From: Alicyclobacillus sacchari
GTDB taxonomy: Bacteria > Bacillota > Bacilli > Alicyclobacillales > Alicyclobacillaceae
Reading direction: 5' to 3'
Length of the DNA stretch: 64,000 nucleotides
NCBI RefSeq assembly: GCF_004366795.1
Contig: NZ_SORF01000004.1
Span: 1 to 64,000 of the forward strand
Position numbers and translations under genes: made by a program. How positions within the stretch are numbered: position 1 is the stretch's first letter; every line of letters begins with the position of its first letter. The notes under the pieces were generated by a model, which was not told where the DNA came from, ran no database searches, and saw nothing but the letters and a program-made list of their open reading frames with translations. This document shows, piece by piece, positions 45,033 to 53,706 of the stretch.

Positions 45033-48000
45033 TTACGAAAGTGCCCAGATGTGTTCAATCAAAAGTTGGCCCCTTTCTCCACCTCGCCGTTGGATGATGC
45101 CTGAAGCACCAAGCAACCGCCCGTATGGCGTGAACACAACCGCACCCTCCGTGCGATAGACAGATTCAAACATTGTTGCGTCTAGCATACCGGTTTCATC
45201 TTCCAGCGTAAAAAACACGACGGTACGCCCGCTTTTGGTCGGTGGACGGTGCGGGCGGATGGCCAAACCGGCGACTGTGACGCGATCGCCATCCGGTAGA
45301 CAAAATGCCTCCGCAATGGTGATGTAACCAAGCTGCTGCAAATCGCGGCGATACAAGTCGAGCCAATGCCCGCTCATCCCAACTCCAACAAGCGTATATT
45401 CAGCAGCAAGCCGTTGTGCGAGCGAAGCTGGCCGCATGGCCGTTTGCGGCTGTTTTGTCATATGCATGGGCGGATGGAGCAAGGGCAACGCTCCCGACTG
45501 CCGCTGTGCAAACCATTGGGGAAGCAGCCAAATCAATTCGTTCCGATCCGCCTCTTCAATACGATCCAATGCGCCGACGCGCACCAGATGTTCAATATGC
45601 AATCGATCCGCCAGCGGCACACGGAGAATCAAATCGGCAGCGGATCGAAAAGGTCCCCCGCGGATTCTCTCCTCGTTAACAGCGGCTGCCACCACTTCGG
45701 GAAACCTCGATATCAAGCGCATCCCAAGCCGAATTTCGACTTCTGATGGCACTGTGCAATCCCACATACTCTCATTGATATCGATGGGCAAAACACGAAT
45801 GCCGCGCCGCTTCGCTTCGGCGCAGATAACGTGCACTGGATAATACCCCATGGGCAATTGGTTCAGGATAGACGCGTAAAATAACGCCGGAACATGTTGT
45901 ACAAGATACGCCGTCTTATATGCGGTGGTTGCAAACGCAGCCGCATGCGCTTCGCAAAAACCATAACTGGCGTAACTTTGGATATAGGAAAAAATCGTCG
46001 CAGCCACCGATTCTGCAATTCCGCTTTGTACCGCCTTTTGCATAAACAATTCTCCGATTCTTTCCATCTCAGTATGATTGCGCGCATGGCTCATGACACG
46101 CCGTAACTCATCCGCTTCCCCTGGCGTAAATCCGGCAATCGCAGTGGCAATTTCAATCACCTGCTCCTGAAACAGTACGACGCCGTATGTCTTACCCAAA
46201 ATAGGCTCAAGTTTCGGGTGGAGATACGTCACCTGCTCACGTCCATGGCGCCGTGCAATAAACGGATCGACCATATTTCCAAGGATTGGTCCAGGACGAA
46301 TCAGCGCGACGCTCGCCACGAGATCCTCGATCCCCGTCGCACCTAGCCGAGCCTGCAACGCGCGCTGCGCCGGGCTTTCAAGTTGAAACACGCCAATGGT
46401 GTCCCCGCGGCGAATCATCGAAAAGGTGGCTTCGTCATCAAGTGGGATGGCATCATAGTCGATTCTCCCGAATTTGGAACTCTCACGAATGGCCCCTTCT
46501 ATCGCTGACATTGTTCGTAGTGACAGCAGATCCAGCTTGACAAGGCCCGCATCTTCCAGCATCCGCTTATCGTATGGTGTAATCCAATGGCCCGAAGCCG
46601 ATGGTTGTAAACTCGTTACTTCAAATAAGGGACTGCTGCTGATCACGATCCCGCCGCTATGCATGCCAAAATGGCGTGGAAATCCAGCGATGTGACGAGC
46701 GATGGCAAACAGCCAAGAGAGCCTCTCCCGATATTCTTGAAACGCCTGCAGCTCCGGGACGCGCCTCAGTGCATCTTCTAGTTGATCGGCATGTGTCGAC
46801 CAAGGGACGCGCTTGGCCAGTGCGTCGAGCAGGTCCTCCGGCAACGCGAGTGCAGCCCCAATGTCCCGCACTGCAGATCTTCCGCGAAACGTCTGATACG
46901 TTGCGACACGTGCCACTCGCTCCTGCCCGTACCTATGGTATACATAGTCGATCACCTCGTCTCGCCGATCGCTGGCAAAGTCGATATCGATATCTGGGCG
47001 CTCTGCCCGCTCGAGCGACATAAATCGCTCGAACAACAGTCCCCTGCCCGCCGCGTCGACATCTGTAATATACAAGCAGTACGCGACAGCGGAGTCGGCC
47101 GCGGAACCGCGTCCAGTACAACGAATCCCGCGGCTTCTCGCGAAACGGACAATATCCCAGACGACAAGAAAGTAATCGACATAGCCCAGTTCGCGAATGA
47201 TGTCCAATTCATGCTGCAACCGCGCCATCGTGATACCATCGAGACGACCATAACGCTCTCTGGCTCCCGCAAACACAAGCTGCTCCAAGAGTGGATACCC
47301 ACCTCGCCCGTCTTCCGTCCTATATGTGGGAAAGAGCGTTTTCCCTATGGGAAAAACAGCGGTGCAACGATCCGCAACTTCCACCGTCCGGGCAACCGCT
47401 TTTGGAAACTCGGCAAATCGCACAGCGGCCTCGTCGGCGTCGTGCAACCAGCCCATTCGGTTGAGCGGGCGCCCGGGGTGTGGTGTATAGACATCGCAAC
47501 CGAGTGCAATGCAGCGCAATACATCCTGAACCGGAAACAATGGTTTGTTGGCAGCATGAACGTCGCTTGTAGCCACCAACGGCACGCCTGTACAACTCGA
47601 TAATTCGGAAAGTAGCCGCATGCGCGATACATAACCGGGATAGCCGTCGGCAACAAGCTCTACATACAGCCGATGCCCGAATATCTCGCGATAGCGCTCG
47701 ACCCAATGGCGTGCGCGCCCATATTCCTGCTTGGACAAGGCTTGTTGTAATTGGCCGTGGCGGCAACCAGATAACACAATCAACCCTTCGGATAGGCGAA
47801 ACAAATCTGCCTCTGCCAACCGCGGTTGCATGCGACCGCCTTCTTGCGCATGCATGATGGTGAGCAATTCGCATAAATGGCGAAACCCTTCCCTGGTTTC
47901 GACGAGGACGGTGAGATGCGATCCGTCCTCCATCGTCAGCTCAGCTCCGGAAATCGGTTTGATTCCATAGATGGCCGCCCACCTATGAAATTCCGGCAGG

Positions 48001-48134
48001 CCGGCGATGGTGTTGTGATCTGTGAGCGCGAGCGCCGGCATGCGATACAGTGCAGCCTGTGCCACCAGTGACTCAATCGAAGAGGCGCCAGCTAGAAACG
48101 AATACGGCGAATGGCAGTGCAGATGAATGAACAC
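45033..48134 (-). CDS. dnaE2: Error-prone DNA polymerase DnaE2 (ImuC)
   Basis: A 1033-residue family C polymerase, shorter than replicative DnaE. N-terminal PHP domain: FIHLHCHSPYSFLAGAS and LTDHNTIAG. Palm: GRGSAADSAVAYCLYITDVD and the catalytic acids in RPDIDIDFASDRRDEV (about residue 385). Then KLDLLSLRTMSAI, the finger-thumb region LIRPGPILGNMVDPFIARRHG, and a C-terminal OB fold with VTVAGLAIRPHRPP. These follow the DnaE2/ImuC pattern. It performs lesion bypass as part of the ImuB mutasome. GTG at 48134 lies after AAGGTAGG, 15 bases after the preceding small gene. Position in the operon implies SOS control. Confidence 0.92.
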   Translation of the reverse strand: MFIHLHCHSPYSFLAGASSIESLVAQAALYRMPALALTDHNTIAGLPEFHRWAAIYGIKPISGAELTMEDGSHLTVLVETREGFRHLCELLTIMHAQEGGRMQPRLAEADLFRLSEGLIVLSGCRHGQLQQALSKQEYGRARHWVERYREIFGHRLYVELVADGYPGYVSRMRLLSELSSCTGVPLVATSDVHAANKPLFPVQDVLRCIALGCDVYTPHPGRPLNRMGWLHDADEAAVRFAEFPKAVARTVEVADRCTAVFPIGKTLFPTYRTEDGRGGYPLLEQLVFAGARERYGRLDGITMARLQHELDIIRELGYVDYFLVVWDIVRFARSRGIRCTGRGSAADSAVAYCLYITDVDAAGRGLLFERFMSLERAERPDIDIDFASDRRDEVIDYVYHRYGQERVARVATYQTFRGRSAVRDIGAALALPEDLLDALAKRVPWSTHADQLEDALRRVPELQAFQEYRERLSWLFAIARHIAGFPRHFGMHSGGIVISSSPLFEVTSLQPSASGHWITPYDKRMLEDAGLVKLDLLSLRTMSAIEGAIRESSKFGRIDYDAIPLDDEATFSMIRRGDTIGVFQLESPAQRALQARLGATGIEDLVASVALIRPGPILGNMVDPFIARRHGREQVTYLHPKLEPILGKTYGVVLFQEQVIEIATAIAGFTPGEADELRRVMSHARNHTEMERIGELFMQKAVQSGIAESVAATIFSYIQSYASYGFCEAHAAAFATTAYKTAYLVQHVPALFYASILNQLPMGYYPVHVICAEAKRRGIRVLPIDINESMWDCTVPSEVEIRLGMRLISRFPEVVAAAVNEERIRGGPFRSAADLILRVPLADRLHIEHLVRVGALDRIEEADRNELIWLLPQWFAQRQSGALPLLHPPMHMTKQPQTAMRPASLAQRLAAEYTLVGVGMSGHWLDLYRRDLQQLGYITIAEAFCLPDGDRVTVAGLAIRPHRPPTKSGRTVVFFTLEDETGMLDATMFESVYRTEGAVVFTPYGRLLGASGIIQRRGGERGQLLIEHIWALS

Positions 48135-48149
48135 CGCAGCACCTACCTT

Positions 48150-48392
48150 CTAATCCCAAATTTTATAGATGAACCATTGACCCGCGTCTTCTTCTAAATC
48201 CATCATTCCTCCGTCTTCCGTCCAAACGCGCATCATTTTTCGCTCACCTTCCCCCATCCACCAACATCCCATCTCAAACCACACATCGATCACGTCGACG
48301 ATCGCACGCACAGTCTCTTGATCCTGGAATACCAGCGGCTCCCCGTCACGCCAGCGAGAGACCGCGATGGGTCTGCGGACGATCCGGCTCAC
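48150..48392 (-). CDS. Small protein between imuB and dnaE2 (DUF6504-like)
   Basis: An 80-residue protein: VSRIVRRPIAVSRWRDGEPL, ETVRAIVDVIDVWFEMG and CWWMGEGERKMMRVW, ending DEDAGQWFIYKIWD in sense of a beta-rich fold with conserved Trp residues. From memory it resembles DUF6504 proteins encoded beside imuB and dnaE2 in actinobacteria. Start GTG at 48392 overlaps the imuB stop (GTGA) and has GGGGGG 9 bases upstream. Its fixed place inside the cassette argues for a role in the mutasome, perhaps as adapter; no activity is known to me. Confidence 0.72.
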   Translation of the reverse strand: MSRIVRRPIAVSRWRDGEPLVFQDQETVRAIVDVIDVWFEMGCWWMGEGERKMMRVWTEDGGMMDLEEDAGQWFIYKIWD

Positions 48393-49612
48393 CCGGACAG
48401 TCCCCCCAACACAGCGGCCAAGCGAAGTTCTCGAAAGTCTGGAACCGCGCCGATTCGAATCTTTGGAAACTTGCGAACCAGTTGTTCTCGCACGCATTGC
48501 AGCTTGGATTTGGCAGCGGCGCGCGCTGGTTCATATCCTTCGCCGAACAGCAAAAATCCGGACTGTACCGTCGGCAGCAATTGTACATCGACAGCTTCGA
48601 GTTCCATCTCCTCAAGCCAACGTCCCGCGACGCGATCCCGCCAGCCCTGCAGCTGCGCCATCACGGCATCCCCCTGATATACAGGCCGTTTGAAGGTTTT
48701 CATCCACTCGCCGCTCCCCGTATCCGTCTGCCAGCGAAGTGCAATCCGCCTTACGCCGGAATCTGAGCGAACGAGCTTTTGGCAAAGCCGTGCGGCAAGC
48801 GATTCCAAAACGCTGTCCCAGCCGTTTTCAGGCATCGGTTCACCAAGCGGCGAGCGCCATATCATCAAGTGCTCACCAGGTGGTGAATCGGCAACAATTG
48901 GACCGTACTGTCGCCTCTTGCCGATCCAGCGCCAAGATAGAGCCTCTGTGCCAAAACGAGAAACGAGCATGTCGTCCGTGACAGTATCTAAATCGTGCAA
49001 ACGATGTACACCAAGATTGATAAGCTCGCTGCGGCACGACTTCGGAATCGCCGAAACGACGGCAATCGGCAGTGCATTCGTCCAGTCGAGAATGGGTTCA
49101 CCCCCCGCCAACATGCTTGCAATCGCCGGTGAAATCAGAAGTTGTTGACGACCAACTCGGTAATACAAAGCCTGTGGCACACGTTCCATTCGGCTCCAGC
49201 GCACCAAGGCCTCTGCGGCAAATGGATGCTCCGCCAGGCCAACCCGGACTCGTTGCTCACCATTCAACAGGTCGTCAAACCGCCGGCAGATGGAACGGAC
49301 TTCAGAAAGCGGTGGATGTCGGGATGGCAACTGGACAAAAAAAGCAAGTTGCCGAGGGAGTGTCTTGACAAATGGTGAAGCGTCCCAAAGCACCTGATAA
49401 ACGGATGCGAGTGCTTGTGGCTCCACAATCGGCTCAACCACTTGCACATCTGGCATCAACGCCTTTGCCTGAGCTACAGACCATCCAATTTGCACACCCG
49501 CTTTCCTGGCTGAAATCGACACATCCGCAACACAGTCTTGGCTAACCGTCACAAACGGTCTATCCAAATCGGCCGAAAGCCCTTCTCCTTCACCGTAGAG
49601 CGTAAATTTCAC
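48389..49612 (-). CDS. imuB: ImuB-like Y-family polymerase homologue
   Basis: A 407-residue protein with the Y-family order palm-finger-thumb-little finger (HhH region SELINLGVHRLHDLDTVTDD, about residues 215-235). The usual catalytic start (DxDCFFA-type) is absent, so it is probably an inactive platform, as in ImuB. A candidate sliding-clamp motif QSGFLLF sits at about residues 350-356, before a 51-residue basic C-terminal tail. It should load DnaE2 onto the clamp. GTG at 49612 lies just after an SOS box. A GTGA overlap couples it to the next gene. Confidence 0.85.
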   Translation of the reverse strand: MKFTLYGEGEGLSADLDRPFVTVSQDCVADVSISARKAGVQIGWSVAQAKALMPDVQVVEPIVEPQALASVYQVLWDASPFVKTLPRQLAFFVQLPSRHPPLSEVRSICRRFDDLLNGEQRVRVGLAEHPFAAEALVRWSRMERVPQALYYRVGRQQLLISPAIASMLAGGEPILDWTNALPIAVVSAIPKSCRSELINLGVHRLHDLDTVTDDMLVSRFGTEALSWRWIGKRRQYGPIVADSPPGEHLMIWRSPLGEPMPENGWDSVLESLAARLCQKLVRSDSGVRRIALRWQTDTGSGEWMKTFKRPVYQGDAVMAQLQGWRDRVAGRWLEEMELEAVDVQLLPTVQSGFLLFGEGYEPARAAAKSKLQCVREQLVRKFPKIRIGAVPDFRELRLAAVLGGLSG

Positions 49613-49624
49613 GGTCTCACCACC

Positions 49625-49638
49625 AGAACGTATGTTCT
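49625..49638. promoter_or_regulatory. LexA/DinR box 2 (overlaps the transcription start)
   Basis: The sequence AGAACATACGTTCT (minus strand), within the larger palindrome CCAGAAC-N4-GTTCTGG at 49623-49640. It matches the Bacillus LexA consensus CGAACRNRYGTTYC at 12 of 14 positions. It lies 7 bases downstream of the -10 element and so covers the expected start of transcription of imuB. Confidence 0.85.
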
Positions 49639-49644
49639 GGTCTG

Positions 49645-49673
49645 ATTATATGCAAAGCAAACAAGATATACAA
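49645..49673 (-). promoter_or_regulatory. imuB promoter
   Basis: On the minus strand, -10 TATAAT (49645-49650) and -35 TTGTAT (49668-49673) with a 17-base spacer. The -10 is perfect and the -35 shares three of six bases with TTGACA. One LexA box abuts the -35 and one overlaps the start site. Confidence 0.7.
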
Positions 49674-49684
49674 ACACACGTTCG
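49671..49684. promoter_or_regulatory. LexA/DinR box 1 (overlaps the -35 region)
   Basis: CGAACGTGTGTTTG on the minus strand matches CGAACRNRYGTTYC at 13 of 14 positions. It overlaps the upstream edge of the -35 hexamer. The centres of the two boxes are 46 bases apart, compatible with two LexA dimers on one promoter. Confidence 0.82.
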
Positions 49685-49788
49685 CTCCAAATGAAGGAAT
49701 GTTGATACTGAAACAAAAAAGCCTGTCGGATCGTCTACTTGTTTGAACCTGTCCGCCTGAAATGGCGACAAAAAGGGGATGGCCGAGC

Positions 49789-49992
49789 ATGGGGATTGGC
49801 TTAGTGGTTACATTCGTTTTACTCGCATGTGTCATGGGATTGTTGTCGCGCCAAGTCGTCACCACAAACAGCGAACCCACGCAAAGTGAACAGGCACAAA
49901 GCGTACCTGAAGTCAAAGAAGGGAATACGCAGGCAAACACGAAGGCTACAAACGAAGATCTGATACTTTCCGATCAAGCGCAGGCACAGTAG
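49789..49992 (+). CDS. Small single-pass membrane protein divergent from imuB
   Basis: A 67-residue protein with one N-terminal membrane segment (residues 1-19, MGIGLVVTFVLLACVMGLL) and a polar tail rich in Ser, Thr, Gln, Asn and Glu, predicted outside the cell. ATG at 49789 follows AAGGGG by 10 bases; an ATG at 49762 is possible. Its 5' end is about 105 bases from the nearest LexA box. No LysM or other domain. It resembles in size and topology the SOS-induced division inhibitors, but sequence similarity to YneA is not evident. Function unknown. Confidence 0.45.
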   Translation: MGIGLVVTFVLLACVMGLLSRQVVTTNSEPTQSEQAQSVPEVKEGNTQANTKATNEDLILSDQAQAQ

Positions 49993-50014
49993 CTACCGGG
50001 TGGCCATGGTCTGC

Positions 50015-50710
50015 CTACTCCATCCTGTCGCCAGTTCGAAAATGCGGCACGAGCCGCCCAACCGGATTTGTGCCGCCTCCCTGCAACCAAGTCGCAACAT
50101 CCCAAGCGCTCACCGCCTCCATCGCTTGCCCAGTTTGACCCACAGCCGTTGCATCGCGCAAAGCGGCCTCCGTACTGCCAACCCATTGGGCCGTCCAGTC
50201 ATGCGCGGCAGCAAGCAGCGACTCCTCATCCAGCCCAACGAAGCGAAAGACCCGAAGGGGATGCTCGTCTGCGTCCCAAATGAGATGAAACAAAGCTGTC
50301 AGGACATGTACACACAGCGGATCGGAATCATCACATGTACACTTGGCACCCCACCGCAACTTATCCGCAACGGAGTCACCGGGCAATACGTCAAGCTGAT
50401 TAGACTTGAGAAACGCCTCAAATTCCGGGTCCCACTCGCCGGCAAAGTGGGCTGCCACCCAGTCAGGCCGCATGGCCAGCCATTTCGCAACAGCCTCGAT
50501 ATGTTCCTCATAATGAGCCAAAAACGGCAGAGCCACTTGACAACTGCGCCGTGGGCCACTGATGCGCACCTGTGCCCAGATTTCGCCGCGGAGCAATTCG
50601 GCGTGGACAACGGCACCGGCTTTGGCTTCCTGCCTTGCCTTGCGCACCCGCGCCTTGTCCACCGCATCCCACACCGGACGCCAAAACGGCTCCAGCACGC
50701 TTTTTTTCAT
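50015..50710 (-). CDS. SWIM zinc-finger protein
   Basis: A 231-residue protein with a SWIM zinc finger of the CxC...CxH type in KCTCDDSDPLCVHV (about residues 123-136). SWIM domains bind nucleic acid or protein and are often encoded with SNF2 helicases. N-terminal AELLRGEIWAQVRISGPRRS is typical of the SNF2-associated form. The start overlaps the helicase stop by 4 bases, so the two proteins are probably made together and act together. Confidence 0.85.
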   Translation of the reverse strand: MKKSVLEPFWRPVWDAVDKARVRKARQEAKAGAVVHAELLRGEIWAQVRISGPRRSCQVALPFLAHYEEHIEAVAKWLAMRPDWVAAHFAGEWDPEFEAFLKSNQLDVLPGDSVADKLRWGAKCTCDDSDPLCVHVLTALFHLIWDADEHPLRVFRFVGLDEESLLAAAHDWTAQWVGSTEAALRDATAVGQTGQAMEAVSAWDVATWLQGGGTNPVGRLVPHFRTGDRME

Positions 50711-53598
50711 ACATCATCCTCCTCCCAAACGGTCTGCGGTGTCAATGCAAACAATTCGCGCAACGAATCGTCATCCAGTTCGGTCACCCACTCCTGCGAT
50801 GACGAAACGACCGCTTCCGACAGCTCTCGTTTGCTTAAGATCATCTGATCGATCCGCTCTTCCAGCGTACCTGCACAGATCATCTTGTGTACCTGCACGT
50901 CTTTGGTTTGGCCAATCCGGTATGCCCTGTCGGTTGCCTGATCCTCGACCGCAGGATTCCACCAACGATCGTAATGAAAGACGTGATTCGCGCGCGTCAG
51001 ATTGAGGCCAACACCGCCGGCGCGCAGCGACAACACCAAAATCGGCGACGGATCGCGGCCATTTTGAAACGATTCGACGATTTCGCCGCGACTGCGGGCA
51101 GCTAACCCCCCGTGCAAAAACTGCGGACGCACGCCGAACTCCGCTTCCATCGTGTCACACAAAATCTCGCCCATATCGCGAAACTGCGTGAAGACCAGCG
51201 CACATTCGCCATCCTCGACGACAATCCGCAACAGATCGATAAGCTGTCGCAGTTTTCCGCTGCGCCGCAACGAAGGTGTACCGCCGGAAATGAGACACGG
51301 ATGATCGCAAACTTGCTTTAACCTCACCAACGTTGACAGAATCATCCCACGTCGGGACATCGCCTTGGTCCCCGCACCGATCCCGGTGAACAGCTGATCG
51401 ACAAACGCCTGATACATGGCCGCTTGCTCGGCCGTCAAATAGGCCCGTTCATCGACTTCCCACTTCTCGGGCAGCTCCGTTTGAATATCAGGATCGGTCT
51501 TTCGCCGCCGCAACAATACAGGGCGTAAGAGCGCCTGCAGGCGTGCGATATCGGACGCGCTGTCTTTGTCACCGGAAGCGAGATCGGCAAACGTCCGGCG
51601 AAACCAGGCAAGGGTGCCTAGATAACCTGGATTGAGAAAGTCCATCAAAGCCCAAAGTTCTTCGAGCCGATTTTCGACCGGCGTACCTGTCAGTGCGACT
51701 CGATGGCGCCCTTTGAGCATCCGCAAGGCCCGCGCCTGCTTGGTGCTCGCATTCTTGATGTTCTGCGCTTCATCGATTGCGATCACGTCAAACGAACATG
51801 CCAAAAATGACTCGAGATCCCGTACCAACGTCGCGTAAGTCGTCATGATCAAATCGACTTTATCGACCGTCAAAGCCGCACCCAAATCGCGCAGCGGACC
51901 GTGATGCACGTATACCCGCAAATCGGGCGTAAACCGCTCCAACTCCGCCCGCCAATTGGCCAGCAGCGAAGTCGGGCATACCAACAAATGCACGCCCTGT
52001 GCCGCTCTTTCCTCCTTGAGCTTGAGCAAGTACGCAAGCAATTGCACCGTTTTGCCCAATCCCATATCGTCCGCCAGGCAAGCACCACAACCGATCTCCC
52101 GCAAATGCATCAACCAAGAGAACCCATGTGCCTGATAGTGGCGCAACTGCCCTCGCAGTCCGTGCGGCGGTTCCGCCGCAGGCACTTGCAGAGCATGTGC
52201 GAACACGTCCACCACGCGCTTGACTTCAGCCGCCTCTGATGCGAACTCGACCTCGAGGGAAAGCTCCCCCGATTCCTGCGCGAGGGCGATGGTACGCGAC
52301 AGATCCAGTACTGTCGCCTTGCGATCCGCCCCGAGACCCAACCTCTCCAGCTCCCGCAAAATGTCCGCGATCGGAACCAACCGCCACGATCCTTCAACGC
52401 GAATGAACGGCGCCTGCTCCGCCACCATCTGTGCAAAATCCTGCTGCGACAACTCGCGGTCCTGGACGACAATGGACCAGTCGAAATCGACCAATTGCTG
52501 CGCATCGAGCCACTGGTGGCTGGTCGATGCAATAGAACGGTTGTCTCGTCCACCGCGCGCCTGCCTCACCAAAACCCGTACGCGAACATCTCCAGCCTGC
52601 TCTACCTTCGGCGTCTCAACGTAAAAACCGGCCGCCACAAGCGACGGAATCGATTGAACAAGCAGCGGGTAGACATCGTCCACCGCGATTTCTACACAGG
52701 TCGGCGCCGGGCGCGCCAAGGCGTCGGCAATTTCCGGACAATACCGCGCAGCCTCCCGCAATCTGGGCAGGATCCAAGCGTCCGGAGCCACTAACACGTC
52801 GCCGTCAATCCGCCATCTGCGCTCCTTCTGCCGCCACCAGTCGGACAGAGAAACAAGCTTGCCGGAAAATCGGTGGCGTACGTAAAACTGCAATGCCCAA
52901 TCGGCGATGGGGGCGTCGGACGGCGGCGCTTGCAGCACAAAGGCCACCTCATAAAACGGCCTGCCGCTCCGATCCGCAAAGTCTGCCGCCGCCCAACCTG
53001 ACTGGGCGAGTCCGCCGCGCACCGTTTTTGCCACAAGCCAACCGTCTGCGACAAACGCCGATTCCGACGCCGCCAGCGCACGGAGCCAAGCCGCCATGAC
53101 CTCTGACTCGCCTCGATACATCACTCGATAGGGGCGTTCAGGCGCCGCCGCAGTATCCTCGACCCGCTCAAGGCGTGTGCGAGCGATGGCGTCGACAAGC
53201 TCAATCAACAGCCAATCGATCTCGTCGATTTCATTGAACATGCCGCTGATCTTCGGATCGCATTCCGCCATTGACAAAAGGCGAAAGCGCGCCGCCAAGA
53301 GCGGTCCGAGCGTCCAGGCCGGCGCCCACTTAGCCACGAATGTTCCATCGCCTGCGGCCACAATCACATCCGCGGCGGCGAGTGCCCACTGACGCAAAAG
53401 GCGTACATTTTCCGTTGACCCATTTTCGGCAGGCACTGCAATGGCCAACACGTCGCCCGCCGCGACGATGTGTGAAGCCAAGTCGCGCACTGCGATCAGC
53501 CAACGGTCTGCGGGGTTTGCATCCGATGCACTGTCGGCAAGTGCAGCCTCTACCATCGCCGGAAGCCCGAGTTTCGCATTGACGCCTTCACCCTGCAT
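50707..53598 (-). CDS. SNF2 family ATP-dependent helicase
   Basis: A 963-residue Swi2/Snf2 ATPase. Residues 1 to about 470 are the less conserved bacterial SNF2-associated region. The motor follows: LRHYQAHGFSWL, Walker A LADDMGLGKTVQLLAYL (about 508-524), IDEAQNIKN (about 608-616), LTGTPVENRLEELWAL, and the second lobe with LVFTQFRDMGEIL and GGVGLNLTRANHVFHYDRWW, then RAYRIGQ. Such enzymes translocate on duplex DNA; RapA-like or repair roles are possible. ATG at 53598; GGTGAGAAG precedes it. Overlaps the SWIM gene by 4 bases. Confidence 0.92.
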   Translation of the reverse strand: MQGEGVNAKLGLPAMVEAALADSASDANPADRWLIAVRDLASHIVAAGDVLAIAVPAENGSTENVRLLRQWALAAADVIVAAGDGTFVAKWAPAWTLGPLLAARFRLLSMAECDPKISGMFNEIDEIDWLLIELVDAIARTRLERVEDTAAAPERPYRVMYRGESEVMAAWLRALAASESAFVADGWLVAKTVRGGLAQSGWAAADFADRSGRPFYEVAFVLQAPPSDAPIADWALQFYVRHRFSGKLVSLSDWWRQKERRWRIDGDVLVAPDAWILPRLREAARYCPEIADALARPAPTCVEIAVDDVYPLLVQSIPSLVAAGFYVETPKVEQAGDVRVRVLVRQARGGRDNRSIASTSHQWLDAQQLVDFDWSIVVQDRELSQQDFAQMVAEQAPFIRVEGSWRLVPIADILRELERLGLGADRKATVLDLSRTIALAQESGELSLEVEFASEAAEVKRVVDVFAHALQVPAAEPPHGLRGQLRHYQAHGFSWLMHLREIGCGACLADDMGLGKTVQLLAYLLKLKEERAAQGVHLLVCPTSLLANWRAELERFTPDLRVYVHHGPLRDLGAALTVDKVDLIMTTYATLVRDLESFLACSFDVIAIDEAQNIKNASTKQARALRMLKGRHRVALTGTPVENRLEELWALMDFLNPGYLGTLAWFRRTFADLASGDKDSASDIARLQALLRPVLLRRRKTDPDIQTELPEKWEVDERAYLTAEQAAMYQAFVDQLFTGIGAGTKAMSRRGMILSTLVRLKQVCDHPCLISGGTPSLRRSGKLRQLIDLLRIVVEDGECALVFTQFRDMGEILCDTMEAEFGVRPQFLHGGLAARSRGEIVESFQNGRDPSPILVLSLRAGGVGLNLTRANHVFHYDRWWNPAVEDQATDRAYRIGQTKDVQVHKMICAGTLEERIDQMILSKRELSEAVVSSSQEWVTELDDDSLRELFALTPQTVWEEDDV

Positions 53599-53672
53599 CT
53601 TCTCACCGCTTCCCAGACTTCAAAACCCTGTTCCACCATCATAACACCTGCCCCGGGATGGCGAAAACAGTG

Positions 53673-53700
53673 CTTGCGGGGGCGACCAAGCCCCCGCAAG
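53673..53700 (-). terminator. Hairpin after the small acidic gene
   Basis: CTTGCGGGGGC (53673-53683) pairs with GCCCCCGCAAG (53690-53700) in a perfect 11-base-pair stem, loop of 6. On the minus strand CACTGTTTTC follows. It closes the small acidic gene before the helicase gene. Confidence 0.7.
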
Positions 53701-53706
53701 CCACCA

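Noticed and set aside
46782-47603. Plus-strand open frame of 273 codons
   Set aside because: Antisense to dnaE2; no family similarity and no ribosome binding site.
45033-48134. Replicative DnaE
   Set aside because: Length of 1033 residues, DnaE2-type motifs and partnership with imuB behind SOS boxes point to the error-prone form.
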